NCBI RefSeq assembly: GCF_000308535.1
Contig: NZ_BAFW01000199.1
Location: forward strand, 1 to 64,000
DNA length: 64,000 bases
Source: Nocardia cerradoensis NBRC 101014
GTDB taxonomy: Bacteria > Actinomycetota > Actinomycetes > Mycobacteriales > Mycobacteriaceae
Direction: 5' to 3'
Below are positions 56,413 to 64,000 of this stretch, one piece after another. Under the pieces are notes generated by a model that worked only from the letters and a program-made list of their open reading frames with translations, had not been told where the DNA came from and did no database searches. Made by a program: the position numbers and the translations under genes. The stretch's first letter is position 1. Every line of letters begins with the position of its first letter.

Positions 56413-57510
56413 GTGCGGACGCTGTTGATCGTGAATCCGAATGCCACCTCGACCACTCCGGCCACGCGGGATCTGCTCGCACACGCGCTGGAGAGCCGCA
56501 CCCAGCTCATCGTGGCGCATACCCAGCATCGCGGGCACGCCGCGGAATTGGCGCAGTGGGCGACCGATGCCGAGATGGATCTGATCGTGGTGCACGGCGG
56601 CGACGGCACGGTCAACGAGACCGTCAACGGATTCCTCCCGCTGCCGGAACCGGGCACATCGGCCCTGCCGGAACCGGGCACATCGGCGCTGCCGGAACCG
56701 GGCACATCCGCGCTGCCGCAACCGGGCGCGTCCGCATCGGATCCCGTCGGCGCCGCGGAATCGGCCGCCGCGCGACGAGCGGGCAGCTGGATCCCGCGGT
56801 TGGGCGTCATCCCGGGCGGTTCGGCGAACGTGTTCGCGCGGTCGCTGGGTATCGAAGCGGATCCGGTGGCCGCGACCAATCAGCTCATCGACCTGCTCTC
56901 GCTCGACGGCGGCGACGCGCACGCCGGCGATCGCCGGATCGGCCTGATGGTCGCCGACGGCCGCTGGTGCGCGTTCAGCGCGGGCGTCGGGTTGGACGCC
57001 GACGTGTGCGAGGCGATCGATCGCAGCCGCGCAGCGGGTCATGCCGCGACGCCGGCCCGGTACCTGCGCACCACGGTCCGGCAGTTCTTCCGCGCCAAGC
57101 GGCGCGAGCCCGCGATCACCGTGCGCGTTCCCGGCCACGATCCGGTGCCGGGTGTGCATTACGCCTTCGTGACGAACACCAGTCCATGGACGTATCTGGA
57201 CAGCACTCCGGTGCGCACCAATCCCGGGACGACGTTCGAACGCGGGCTCGGTGTGTTTGCGATGCGGACGATGGGGGTATTGCCGACACTGTCGGTCGCC
57301 AGGCAACTCCTGGCGTCCGACGGAGATCCGAAGGCCCGCAATTTGTTTCGCGTCGACGATGTATCTTCGGTGCGAATCGAGGCCGACGACGAGGTCGGTC
57401 TGCAAATCGATGGCGACTTCATCGGCCGGCGCAACGTGGTGGATTTCACCTCGGTGCCGGAAGTGCTCGAAGTGGTCGCTCCCAAGCCGGATTCCGCCCG
57501 ACACAACTGA
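56413..57510 (+). CDS. Diacylglycerol kinase-catalytic-domain protein
   Basis: 365 aa. NPNATSTTPATRDLLAHALE opens the DAGK domain; VVHGGDGTVNETVNGFL is the nucleotide-binding GGDG loop; LGVIPGGSANVFARSLGIE follows. It would phosphorylate a diacylglycerol or related lipid at the membrane. Between those two loops a 4 x 8-residue repeat (LPEPGTSA) and an Ala-rich stretch are inserted, unlike homologues. Order matches Rv3218, upstream of whiB1. Confidence 0.85.
   Translation: MRTLLIVNPNATSTTPATRDLLAHALESRTQLIVAHTQHRGHAAELAQWATDAEMDLIVVHGGDGTVNETVNGFLPLPEPGTSALPEPGTSALPEPGTSALPQPGASASDPVGAAESAAARRAGSWIPRLGVIPGGSANVFARSLGIEADPVAATNQLIDLLSLDGGDAHAGDRRIGLMVADGRWCAFSAGVGLDADVCEAIDRSRAAGHAATPARYLRTTVRQFFRAKRREPAITVRVPGHDPVPGVHYAFVTNTSPWTYLDSTPVRTNPGTTFERGLGVFAMRTMGVLPTLSVARQLLASDGDPKARNLFRVDDVSSVRIEADDEVGLQIDGDFIGRRNVVDFTSVPEVLEVVAPKPDSARHN
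56641..56736 (+). repeat. 24-bp tandem repeat inside the DAGK gene
   Basis: Four copies of a 24-base unit (56641, 56665, 56689, 56713), each starting CTGCCGGAACCGGGCACATC or a close variant, encoding LPEPGTSA three times and LPQPGASA once. The first three copies are nearly identical at DNA level, which indicates recent expansion. Confidence 0.95.
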
Positions 57511-57623
57511 GAAACCTCGCAGTTGCGCTGCGGAAACCAGCACAAGCGAGTACAAAGGACTCCGCAGGCCCGGCTTTTCAGGGCTTTAGAGCGTGAGCTT
57601 CCCCACGGTGCACCCGAAGGCTA

Positions 57624-57656
57624 TTGACATCTACGGTGTTCGTGAAAGCATTCACA
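57624..57656 (+). promoter_or_regulatory. whiB1 promoter region with a CRP-like site
   Basis: TTGACA at 57624-57629 is a consensus -35. CGTGA-AAGCAT-TCACA (57641-57656) matches the CRP/FNR-family consensus TGTGA-N6-TCACA with one mismatch and lies where the -10 should be. In M. tuberculosis whiB1 is controlled by the cAMP receptor protein Rv3676, so a conserved CRP site is expected here. About 90 bases of leader follow. Confidence 0.7.
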
Positions 57657-57744
57657 AGCAACCGTGCGGAAACATTCGAGACGCACAAGTGAACGGACCA
57701 CAAACCAGCGGCGCCTTACGGCGCCCATGCAAAGGAGCAGAGGA

Positions 57745-57999
57745 ATGGACTGGCGCCACAAGGCCATCTGTCGCGACGAGGACCCCGAGCTGTTCTTCCC
57801 GGTGGGTAACAGTGGTCCGGCGCTCGCGCAGATTGCCGATGCCAAGCTGGTCTGCGCCCGCTGCCCCGTGACCGCCGACTGCCTGTCCTGGGCCCTGTCC
57901 TCCGGACAGGATGCCGGCGTGTGGGGTGGTATGAGCGAAGACGAGCGCCGGGCGCTGAAGCGGCGCAACGCCCGCACCCGCACTCGCAGCGTCGTCTGA
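57745..57999 (+). CDS. whiB1: WhiB1 iron-sulfur transcription regulator
   Basis: 84 aa, exactly the length of mycobacterial WhiB1. MDWRHKAICRDEDPELFFPV starts it; Cys9, Cys37, Cys40 and Cys46 (CRDED; CARCPVTADC) bind a [4Fe-4S] cluster that reacts with nitric oxide; GVWGG is the conserved beta-turn; the C-terminal KRRNARTRTR is the DNA-binding basic tail. WhiB1 binds the primary sigma factor and is essential in M. tuberculosis. AAAGGAG precedes ATG 57745; upstream in-frame codons fall in the leader. Confidence 0.96.
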   Translation: MDWRHKAICRDEDPELFFPVGNSGPALAQIADAKLVCARCPVTADCLSWALSSGQDAGVWGGMSEDERRALKRRNARTRTRSVV

Positions 58000-58007
58000 G
58001 ACGCGCG

Positions 58008-58052
58008 GCGTTACCGGCCTGTAGTAAACCGCACAGCCCCGACCGGTAACGC
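58008..58052 (+). other. Long-range inverted repeat after whiB1
   Basis: GCGTTACCGG (58008-58017) pairs perfectly with CCGGTAACGC (58043-58052) around a 25-base loop, directly after the whiB1 stop. It may stabilise the message 3' end or act with the terminator that follows. Confidence 0.6.
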
Positions 58053-58058
58053 ATTTCG

Positions 58059-58096
58059 GCCCGGCACCTTAAAGGTGCCGGGCTTCACTGTTTTTG
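58059..58096 (+). terminator. whiB1 terminator
   Basis: CCCGGCACCT / AGGTGCCGGG with a three-base loop, followed by TTCACTGTTTTTGTT. A classic rho-independent terminator on the plus strand; rare in shape for such a GC-rich genome. It faces the convergent histidine kinase gene. Confidence 0.9.
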
Positions 58097-58190
58097 TTGC
58101 CGGATTGTTTTCCCGCGCCATTTCACATAACCGTTCGACAGCGATTCGGACTTATCCGATTTCCGCGACTCGCGTGCGCGAGGCGCCGTT

Positions 58191-59705
58191 TCAGCGCGCG
58201 TTGCGGCGACCCAGCGGGACCCGCAGCACGGCGTCGGTGCCGATATCGGCGCCGGGATGCAAACCGATCGAGCCGCCGAGTTCCGCGGTCACCAGAGTGC
58301 GCACGATCTGCAATCCCAGCCGATCGGAACCGTCGAGGCTGAATCCCTCCGGCAACCCACGTCCGTCGTCGCTGATGATGACATCGAGCCACCGCGCCGA
58401 ACGCTCGGAACGTATTGTGACAGTGCCGTTTTCGCCCGCGTCGAAGGCGTGCTCGATGGCATTCTGCACCAATTCGGTCAGCACCATCACCAACGGGGTC
58501 GCGCGTTCGGCCGAGAAAACTCCCAGCGAACCGTCGCGGCGGACCTTGATGCGGGCGGTGTGCACGGTCGCCACATCGGCCATGATCGGCAACAGGCGAT
58601 CGACCACCTCGTCGAGGTCGACCTCCTCGTCCACCGACATCGACAGCATTTCGTGCACGGAGGCGATGGAGGTGACGCGGCGCACCGATTCGGTGAGCGC
58701 CACCCGAGCCTCTTCGTTCTCGGTGCGGCGGGCCTGCAGACGCAGCAGCGCGGCGACGGTCTGCAGGTTGTTCTTCACCCGATGATGGATCTCGCGGATG
58801 GTGGCGTCCTTGGACAGCAGCGCCCGGTCGCGGCGCTTGACCTCCGTGACGTCGCGGACCAGCACCGCGGCCCCCGCCAGTTCACCGTGCGGACGCAGCA
58901 CCAGCGTGCGCAGCAGTACCGTCGCGCCGCGTGCCTCGACCTCCATCCGCCGGCCCGATTTGCCGGCCAGCGCGGCCTGGATGTCGCTGACGACCTCCTG
59001 CGCGTCGAACGGATCGGTGATCAGCGAGCGGGTCGACTGGGCCAGATCGTGCCCGGCCAGCTCGCTCTGCAGGCCCATGCGGTGGTACGCCGACAGCGCG
59101 TTCGGGCTGGCGTAGACGACCAGACCGGCGGTGTCGAGGCGGATGAAGCCGTCCCCGGCGCGCGGGCTGGAATGTGAGCCGGTGCGGTCCTCGAGGGTGG
59201 GGAAGGTGCCGTCGGCGATCATCTGACACAGATCGTCGGCGCAGCTCATATAGGCGTGCTCGAGGCTGCCGCGGACCTTCGAGCGCTGCATATCGGTGTC
59301 GCGGCCGAGTACGGCGATGACGTCGGTCCCGCAGCGCACCGGAATCCCCTCGCGGATGACCCGCGCCGGGGTGGGGTGGTAGACGCCGGTCGATTCGCCG
59401 TCGCCCTCGACCCGCACGATCTCCCCCGAGCTCAGGGCCTGGAAGATCTGCGGATGTTCCTGGCGCGATGCCAGCGATCCGACCAGATCGTCGGGCTGGA
59501 CCGTCGGGGCGGTCGTCGGCCGGCATTGGGCGACGCAGACCACGTCGGCCCCGTCGGTCACCGGGCCGATCCCGACCCACAGTTGCAGATCGGCGAACGA
59601 CAGGTCGGCCAGCAGCTGCCAATCCCCCACCACGCGCTGCAGATGATCCACCGCCGCACCGGGGAGATCGGTGTGTTCGGCGAGCAGATCACTAAGAGTG
59701 GACAC
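58191..59705 (-). CDS. pdtaS: Sensor histidine kinase PdtaS
   Basis: 504 aa, soluble. GAF-like domain (about 1-150), PAS domain (about 170-280, FIRLDTAGLVVYASPNALSA), HisKA_2 dimerisation domain with the phosphorylated His in REIHHRVKNNLQTVAALLRL, and HATPase_c (ELVQNAIEHAF, SDDGRGLPEGF, GSDRLGLQIV). Length and layout match mycobacterial PdtaS (Rv3220c), which phosphorylates the ANTAR regulator PdtaR, not in this window. Convergent with whiB1 as in mycobacteria. Confidence 0.92.
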   Translation of the reverse strand: MSTLSDLLAEHTDLPGAAVDHLQRVVGDWQLLADLSFADLQLWVGIGPVTDGADVVCVAQCRPTTAPTVQPDDLVGSLASRQEHPQIFQALSSGEIVRVEGDGESTGVYHPTPARVIREGIPVRCGTDVIAVLGRDTDMQRSKVRGSLEHAYMSCADDLCQMIADGTFPTLEDRTGSHSSPRAGDGFIRLDTAGLVVYASPNALSAYHRMGLQSELAGHDLAQSTRSLITDPFDAQEVVSDIQAALAGKSGRRMEVEARGATVLLRTLVLRPHGELAGAAVLVRDVTEVKRRDRALLSKDATIREIHHRVKNNLQTVAALLRLQARRTENEEARVALTESVRRVTSIASVHEMLSMSVDEEVDLDEVVDRLLPIMADVATVHTARIKVRRDGSLGVFSAERATPLVMVLTELVQNAIEHAFDAGENGTVTIRSERSARWLDVIISDDGRGLPEGFSLDGSDRLGLQIVRTLVTAELGGSIGLHPGADIGTDAVLRVPLGRRNAR

Positions 59706-59759
59706 GGGAACAAAGGCTACGGCACCCGCCCGTGAGCCGACGTGGTGTCGCGGCGGAAG

Positions 59760-59975
59760 CTAGGAGATGACGGCGATCAGATCGCCCTTCTGCAGGACGT
59801 CGCCCGGTTTCACATTGATCGAGGCGACGGTGCCGTCCGCCTCGGCCACCACCGGAATCTCCATCTTCATCGATTCCAGCAGCACCAGGGTGTCACCTTC
59901 GCGCACGGCCGCGCCCTCGTGCGCGACGATCTGGAAGACGGTGGACACCATCTCCGCGAGCACTTCCTCAGCCAT
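59760..59975 (-). CDS. Biotinyl/lipoyl carrier protein (TB7.3-like)
   Basis: 71 aa: VLAEMVSTVFQIVAHEGAAV, LVLLESMKMEIPVVAEADGT (biotinylated Lys in SMKM), SINVKPGDVLQKGDLIAVIS. It is a single biotinyl domain, the size of M. tuberculosis TB7.3 (Rv3221c), and would serve an acyl-CoA carboxylase or act alone. The sigH/rshA genes that follow in M. tuberculosis are absent here. Confidence 0.92.
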   Translation of the reverse strand: MAEEVLAEMVSTVFQIVAHEGAAVREGDTLVLLESMKMEIPVVAEADGTVASINVKPGDVLQKGDLIAVIS

Positions 59976-60087
59976 GACACCCTTCCGGTCGATCGGCCCG
60001 TATCCGCTGACGGTACAGCCAACCACATCCGTGCCGAGAGCGTTCGATCGCTCGAAAGATACCGAGCCGTAGGCGCTGTCGCGCCGG

Positions 60088-62241
60088 TTATGCGGTGGTG
60101 CTCACCTTGACCCAGGTGTTGTTGACGGCAGCTGTGCCGGACAGCGGGTCGACCAGTGCCGGATCGTGGAGGAGGTTGACGTTGGCGCCCGGGAGGGACG
60201 CGGCGACCCGCCAGCCGACGCCGGGTTCGCGGTGACCCCAGCCGTGCGGGATCGCGACCGTGCCGGGGCGGATATCGTCACCGACCTCCAGGGTCACCAC
60301 GATCGAACCGCTCGACGAGGTGACGGTGACCGGTTCCCCGTCGGCCAGCCCGCGCGCGCCGGCGTCGGCCGGATGCATGAGGACGGTGCAGCGATCGCGG
60401 CCCTTCACCATGGCCGGGACGTTGTGCAGCCACGAGTTGTTGCTGCGCAGATGGCGACGGCCGATCAGGCGCAGATCGAATCCGTCGGCTCCGGCGGGCG
60501 GAGTCGCCGGCAGGTCGGTGAGCAGCTTCGCCACCTCGGCACGGAAATCCTGCGGCGCCAACCGGACCTTGCGGTCGCGGGTGCCGATCAGCGTGCGCAG
60601 GCGCGGGCGCAGCGGCCCGAGATCGATGCCGCCCGCGGACGCGCGCAGCTTGGTGATGGTCAGGCCCGCCCGGCCGCGGCGCAGCACGCCGTACGGACCG
60701 GCCGCGATGCCCAGCGCGGCCAGCCGCACCGGCGAGAGGCGTTCGAACATCGCGTTCAGCATCCTGCCGGTGAGGCGTCGCGCCGGCAGCGGCACGACCT
60801 CGGTGACCAGCCGCGCCATGATCTCCCAGTCCTCGAGGCCGTCGGCCGGCGGCTCGAACACCCTGGCGTCGTAGCGCAGATTGTTGCGCACGCTGAACAC
60901 CGGGAACAGCAGGTTGACGTCCTCGCGCTCGAGCTGGGACACCGGCGGCAGGATGATGTCGGCGTGCCGGGTGGTCTCGGTGACGTACATGTCCACGGCC
61001 ACAAAGAAATCCAGCGATTCCAGCGCCGCGTCCAGGCGTCCGCGCTGCGGCGTCGACAGCACCGGATTGCCGGCGTAGGTGACCATCGCCCGGATCTGCC
61101 CGCGGCCCTCGGTGAGAATCTCGTCGGCCAGCGCCGCGACCGGCAGTTCGGACCGGAAGGACTTGTAGCGGCCCGAGCGGTCGGTCCACGCGCCGTGACC
61201 CATCGGCAGATATTTGCCGTACCGGGCGGCGTCGACCGGCGCGGTCGCGAACATCTGCCCGCCCGCCCGGTCCAGATTGCCGGTCACCGCGTTGATCGTG
61301 TTCACCAGCCAGTGCGTGAGTGTGCCGGTCACCTGCTGGCATACGCCGATCCGCGCGTAGAGCACGGCCGAGCGGGCCGCGGCATGGTCGCGGGCGAAAC
61401 CGCGGATGGTCTCGGCGTCGACACCGGCATGCGGGGCCGCCACTTCGGGCGTGCACTGTGCGACGGTCTCGCGCAGTTGGTCCCAGCCCGAACAGCGCGC
61501 ACGCACGGCCCGCTCGTCGCACAGCTTTTCGTCGATCAGCACATTGAGCACGGCCAGCAGCAAATAGACGTCACCACCCGGAACGACCGCGATGTGCTGG
61601 TCGGCCAGCCGCGCGGTCTCGGTGCGGCGCGGATCGATCACCACGACCGTGCCGCCGCGCTCACGCACCCGCTTGATGCGCTGCTTGGCATTCGGCATGG
61701 TCGTCACCGACCCGTTCGACACCGCCGGATTCGCGCCCAGGATCACCAGCCGGTCGGTGCGATCGATATCGGCGACCGGCATCAGGACATTGGATCCGAA
61801 CATCCGCCAGGCCGCGAACTCCTGCGGGAATTGATCGATCGAGGAAGCGGAGAAGAAGTTGCGGGTCGCCAGCGCGACCCGCAACAGCACGCCGTACAAC
61901 ACCGAAGAACTATGTGCCGCAGGGTTTCCCAGATACATGCCGATCGCGCTCGGACCGTGCTCCGCGCGGATTCGGCGCAGCCGCTGCCCGATCTCGCGGA
62001 AGGCTTCGTCCCAGCCGATCGGCTCGAACCGGTCGCCGACGCGGCGTACCGGTGTGCGGAGCCGATCCGGGTCGTGGTGCAGCGCTCCCATCGCCGTGGC
62101 CTTGGGACAGATATATCCCTCGGACAGCACATCGTCGGGATTTCCCTCGATCCGGACGACGCGGTCGCCTTCGACGGTGACCCGGATTCCGCAGTGCGCC
62201 TCACACAGGGTGCACTGTCGAGAAACAATGCGAGTATCCAT
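60088..62241 (-). CDS. Molybdopterin oxidoreductase (formate dehydrogenase/BisC-like)
   Basis: 717 aa. N-terminal [4Fe-4S] site CTLCEAHCGIRV with a further Cys in SEGYICPKA; three molybdopterin blocks (VILGANPAVSNGSVTTMPNA, RGGTVVVIDPRRTETARLAD, VPGGDVYLLLAVLNVLIDE); C-terminal molydop-binding barrel (GEPVTVTSSSGSIVVTLEVG, HGWGHREPGVGW). The Mo-ligand region reads FFSASSIDQFPQ, with no Cys or Sec, so it is not a standard formate dehydrogenase. Stand-alone gene, cytoplasmic, electron partner unknown. ATG 62241. Confidence 0.88.
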   Translation of the reverse strand: MDTRIVSRQCTLCEAHCGIRVTVEGDRVVRIEGNPDDVLSEGYICPKATAMGALHHDPDRLRTPVRRVGDRFEPIGWDEAFREIGQRLRRIRAEHGPSAIGMYLGNPAAHSSSVLYGVLLRVALATRNFFSASSIDQFPQEFAAWRMFGSNVLMPVADIDRTDRLVILGANPAVSNGSVTTMPNAKQRIKRVRERGGTVVVIDPRRTETARLADQHIAVVPGGDVYLLLAVLNVLIDEKLCDERAVRARCSGWDQLRETVAQCTPEVAAPHAGVDAETIRGFARDHAAARSAVLYARIGVCQQVTGTLTHWLVNTINAVTGNLDRAGGQMFATAPVDAARYGKYLPMGHGAWTDRSGRYKSFRSELPVAALADEILTEGRGQIRAMVTYAGNPVLSTPQRGRLDAALESLDFFVAVDMYVTETTRHADIILPPVSQLEREDVNLLFPVFSVRNNLRYDARVFEPPADGLEDWEIMARLVTEVVPLPARRLTGRMLNAMFERLSPVRLAALGIAAGPYGVLRRGRAGLTITKLRASAGGIDLGPLRPRLRTLIGTRDRKVRLAPQDFRAEVAKLLTDLPATPPAGADGFDLRLIGRRHLRSNNSWLHNVPAMVKGRDRCTVLMHPADAGARGLADGEPVTVTSSSGSIVVTLEVGDDIRPGTVAIPHGWGHREPGVGWRVAASLPGANVNLLHDPALVDPLSGTAAVNNTWVKVSTTA

Positions 62242-62320
62242 GGCACATCCTCTCACGCGCGGGGCATCTCGCAGCGTACCGGCGCCCGCGGCCTCGGTAC
62301 AGCCCCCGCCGGATCGGCCG

Positions 62321-63121
62321 TTACCGCCCGCGGATCTCGTAGAGCAGGGTGCGGCCGTCACGGACGACCGTACGCACGGACTGCAGGTAGGTCGTGTGAC
62401 CGCCGTCGGGCCGGTGCTCCTCGATATCCACATCGAACAGATCCGGCTCGCGCGTGGTGATGTGAACGCAGTAGGTGGTCCCGGGCGGGATCACCGTGTC
62501 GATCGCCTGTTGCAGACCGGCCGCGGCGGCGACGTTGACGGTGTCCGGGGCGACGAACGCCTGGGCCCGCTCACCGCTGCGCTCGGTGTAATACGAATAC
62601 TCGAATCCCAGAATGGAATTCGGCCCGTCGGTGACGCCGCCGGCACCGTTGCCCACGACGATCCCGTCGTGCGACTCGGCCGGGCACGCCGGAGTCGGCG
62701 GCGCGGGGGCCGGGGCGGATGTTTCGGCGGACCCGGCCGGGGCCGGGGTCGTTGCGGTCGCCACGGCGGCGGCGGTACCCGGTTCCTTGCGCGCGACCGT
62801 CACCGCCAGGGCGATTCCGCCGCCGGCCAGCGCGAGCACGACGACGGCGGCCGCGGCGGCGATCCACCACTTGCGCCGACGAGGCCGGCGCGGCGGCCGG
62901 GTGGTCGGACCCAGTGCGAGCTGAATGGCATCGGGATCGATCGCCCATTCCGGCGACTCCGGCGCCCGCCGGACTATTCGCGGTGGCGATGCCGCGGGAC
63001 GCGAATCGCGCAGCGGGGGCGGCTGCGGCGGTCGGGGCGGCGTGAACCAATCGGCCGAGCCGACCGGCGGGCCGAACGGTTGCGGCACGGGTCCGGGCGG
63101 CCGGTTGGAGTCAGAACTCAT
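62321..63121 (-). CDS. Proline-rich single-pass membrane protein
   Basis: 266 aa. Pro/Arg-rich cytoplasmic N-terminus (PPGPVPQPFGPPVGSADWF), basic RRPRRRKWW, one transmembrane helix (WIAAAAAVVVLALAGGGIAL), an Ala/Pro/Thr linker, then an external domain of about 125 residues (SHDGIVVGNGAGGVTDGPNS, FEYSYYTERSGERAQAFVAP) with a Cys pair. The layout is common among mycolate actinomycetes; no function is known. Start ATG 63121. Confidence 0.7.
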   Translation of the reverse strand: MSSDSNRPPGPVPQPFGPPVGSADWFTPPRPPQPPPLRDSRPAASPPRIVRRAPESPEWAIDPDAIQLALGPTTRPPRRPRRRKWWIAAAAAVVVLALAGGGIALAVTVARKEPGTAAAVATATTPAPAGSAETSAPAPAPPTPACPAESHDGIVVGNGAGGVTDGPNSILGFEYSYYTERSGERAQAFVAPDTVNVAAAAGLQQAIDTVIPPGTTYCVHITTREPDLFDVDIEEHRPDGGHTTYLQSVRTVVRDGRTLLYEIRGR

Positions 63122-63572
63122 CACATCCCTCACGCCCGCTGCTGTCCCGCGGGGAAGACGATGCCAGTACTTGTCCGGCCGCACAACCGGAAGCCGCTCC
63201 CAGCACTGGGAGGTACTCCTTGCCATTCACGCGCAGCCTTGGCTACAGGCAGCCATCGGAGGCGCTCGCGGCAATCATGCGGAGAACGTATCAGCCAGAA
63301 GCAAAGTGATGCATAACAGCTATTACTATCTGGAATCGATGCTTCGCTGTCGCCGGGCCGCGTAACCACTGAGAACCGCCCCCGCCCGCTCGCTCGGGAA
63401 TTTCTTACATTCATGGCGGCAGATTTCTGCGTTTTTCGACGGTCGCCCATTTCCGCACCAGATCGGTCTACCGCCATGGCCGCATCGGTCACCGCGACTG
63501 TAGACTGCGCCGCAGAAAGAATTGTGCGGACATATCATCTCCCGCTCGCACAATGTCCGGTCAGGAGTAATC
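63122..63572. other. Intergenic region before the WS/DGAT gene
   Basis: 451 bases between divergent genes. Its plus-strand end holds TATCAT (63533-63538), a likely -10, flanked by ATTGTGCG (63521-63528) and CGCACAAT (63547-63554), a perfect inverted repeat. The rest shows no gene; an AT-rich patch at 63300-63340 may hold the divergent promoter of the membrane protein gene. Confidence 0.55.
63521..63554 (+). promoter_or_regulatory. Inverted repeat flanking the WS/DGAT -10
   Basis: ATTGTGCG, 18 bases, CGCACAAT. The TATCAT -10 lies between the arms, so a regulator bound to both would cover the promoter; alternatively it folds as a hairpin in the RNA. Confidence 0.5.
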
Positions 63573-64000
63573 ATGACGACGACAACGGTCCGCGATGCGA
63601 GCAGCGTTCTCCACCTCACTGCCGAACAGCTGACGCCGCGCGATGCGGTATTCGTCTACGACGAGTTCGAGCGGCATCCGTCGAATATCGTCGCCGCCTA
63701 TGTCTTCGCCGGTGCGGCGGAACCGGAAGGCCGATCGGTGAGCCGGGCACAGGTGCGGGCCTGGATGCGGGAGCGGCTCGGTTACGCATCGCTGTTCCAC
63801 CGCCGCTTGGAACGGGTACCGGGCGATGTCGACCTGCCGTACTGGGTTCCCGATCCCGGCTTCGACATCGATCATCACGTGACGATCGAGGAACGCGCGT
63901 CGTGGTCCTGGAACGAGGTACGCGGCCGCCTGGCCGAGATCGCCGCGGCCCGGATGGATCTCACCCGGCCGCCGTGGGAACTGCACCTCTTCGACGGTGT
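63573..64000 (+). CDS. Wax ester/triacylglycerol synthase (WS/DGAT) family, 3' end outside window
   Basis: 142 codons are visible and the frame runs off the window. MTTTTVRDASSVLHLTAEQL, TPRDAVFVYDEFERHP, then LFHRRLERVPGDVDLPYWVP, DPGFDIDHHVTIEE and DLTRPPWELHLFDG correspond to the N-terminal half of bacterial acyl-CoA:diacylglycerol acyltransferases (LTPxDAxF opening, LP-x-W..D..FDxxxHV). The catalytic HHxxxDG is beyond the edge. It would make storage lipids. AGGAG lies 5 bases before ATG 63573. Confidence 0.8.
   Translation, partial: MTTTTVRDASSVLHLTAEQLTPRDAVFVYDEFERHPSNIVAAYVFAGAAEPEGRSVSRAQVRAWMRERLGYASLFHRRLERVPGDVDLPYWVPDPGFDIDHHVTIEERASWSWNEVRGRLAEIAAARMDLTRPPWELHLFDG

Overview
This is a high-GC window from an actinomycete, most likely a Nocardia or close relative in the Mycobacteriales. 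The evidence is very GC-rich codon use, a WhiB1, a PdtaS-type histidine kinase, a DUF3152 protein, a DUF3107 protein, a MoeZ, an antigen-85-like secreted esterase and the start of a wax ester/TAG synthase. A long stretch also keeps the gene order that I recall from Mycobacterium tuberculosis (about Rv3205c to Rv3221c). The assignment is inferred from gene content and was not checked against a database.

Left part (1-13 kb): the 3' end of a moeA-like gene, an arylsulfatase, a secreted FG-GAP repeat protein, a protein made of two fused VapB-like ribbon-helix-helix units, and a complete respiratory nitrate reductase operon narGHJI. From 13 to 31 kb lies an accessory region of small redox and regulatory genes: two LLM flavin oxidoreductases, an Old Yellow Enzyme, an antitoxin/PIN-toxin pair whose toxin is frameshifted, an ECF42 sigma/DGPF module, a TetR-controlled ADH / acyl-CoA ligase / D-aminoacylase operon with a near-textbook operator, a Tat-exported purple acid phosphatase, an antigen-85-like esterase, and a MmyB-like regulator divergent from an aldo/keto reductase.

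Nitrate/nitrite part (31.5-42 kb): one minus-strand operon reads narK, nirB, nirD, an NnaR-like HemD/winged-helix regulator, and a CbiX-type chelatase. It covers import, siroheme-dependent nitrite reduction, regulation and siroheme supply. A GlnR-like four-half-site box lies upstream of it. A CynX-type transporter with a divergent GntR regulator and a second narK follow. With narGHJI and molybdenum-cofactor genes nearby (moeA-like, moeZ), the window holds nearly a full nitrate-to-ammonium route.

Right part (42-60 kb): the mycobacterial-order block TIGR02569 protein, moeZ, DUF3152, TetR, DUF3107, ferritin-like, [alpha/beta hydrolase], DEAD helicase, PQQ-like propeller, histidine phosphatase, GNAT, [second ECF42 module], GNAT, membrane protein, diacylglycerol kinase-like, whiB1, pdtaS, biotinyl carrier. 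Bracketed genes look like insertions relative to M. tuberculosis. The end holds a molybdopterin oxidoreductase, a proline-rich membrane protein and a truncated WS/DGAT gene. I saw no tRNA, rRNA, CRISPR array, prophage or insertion sequence.
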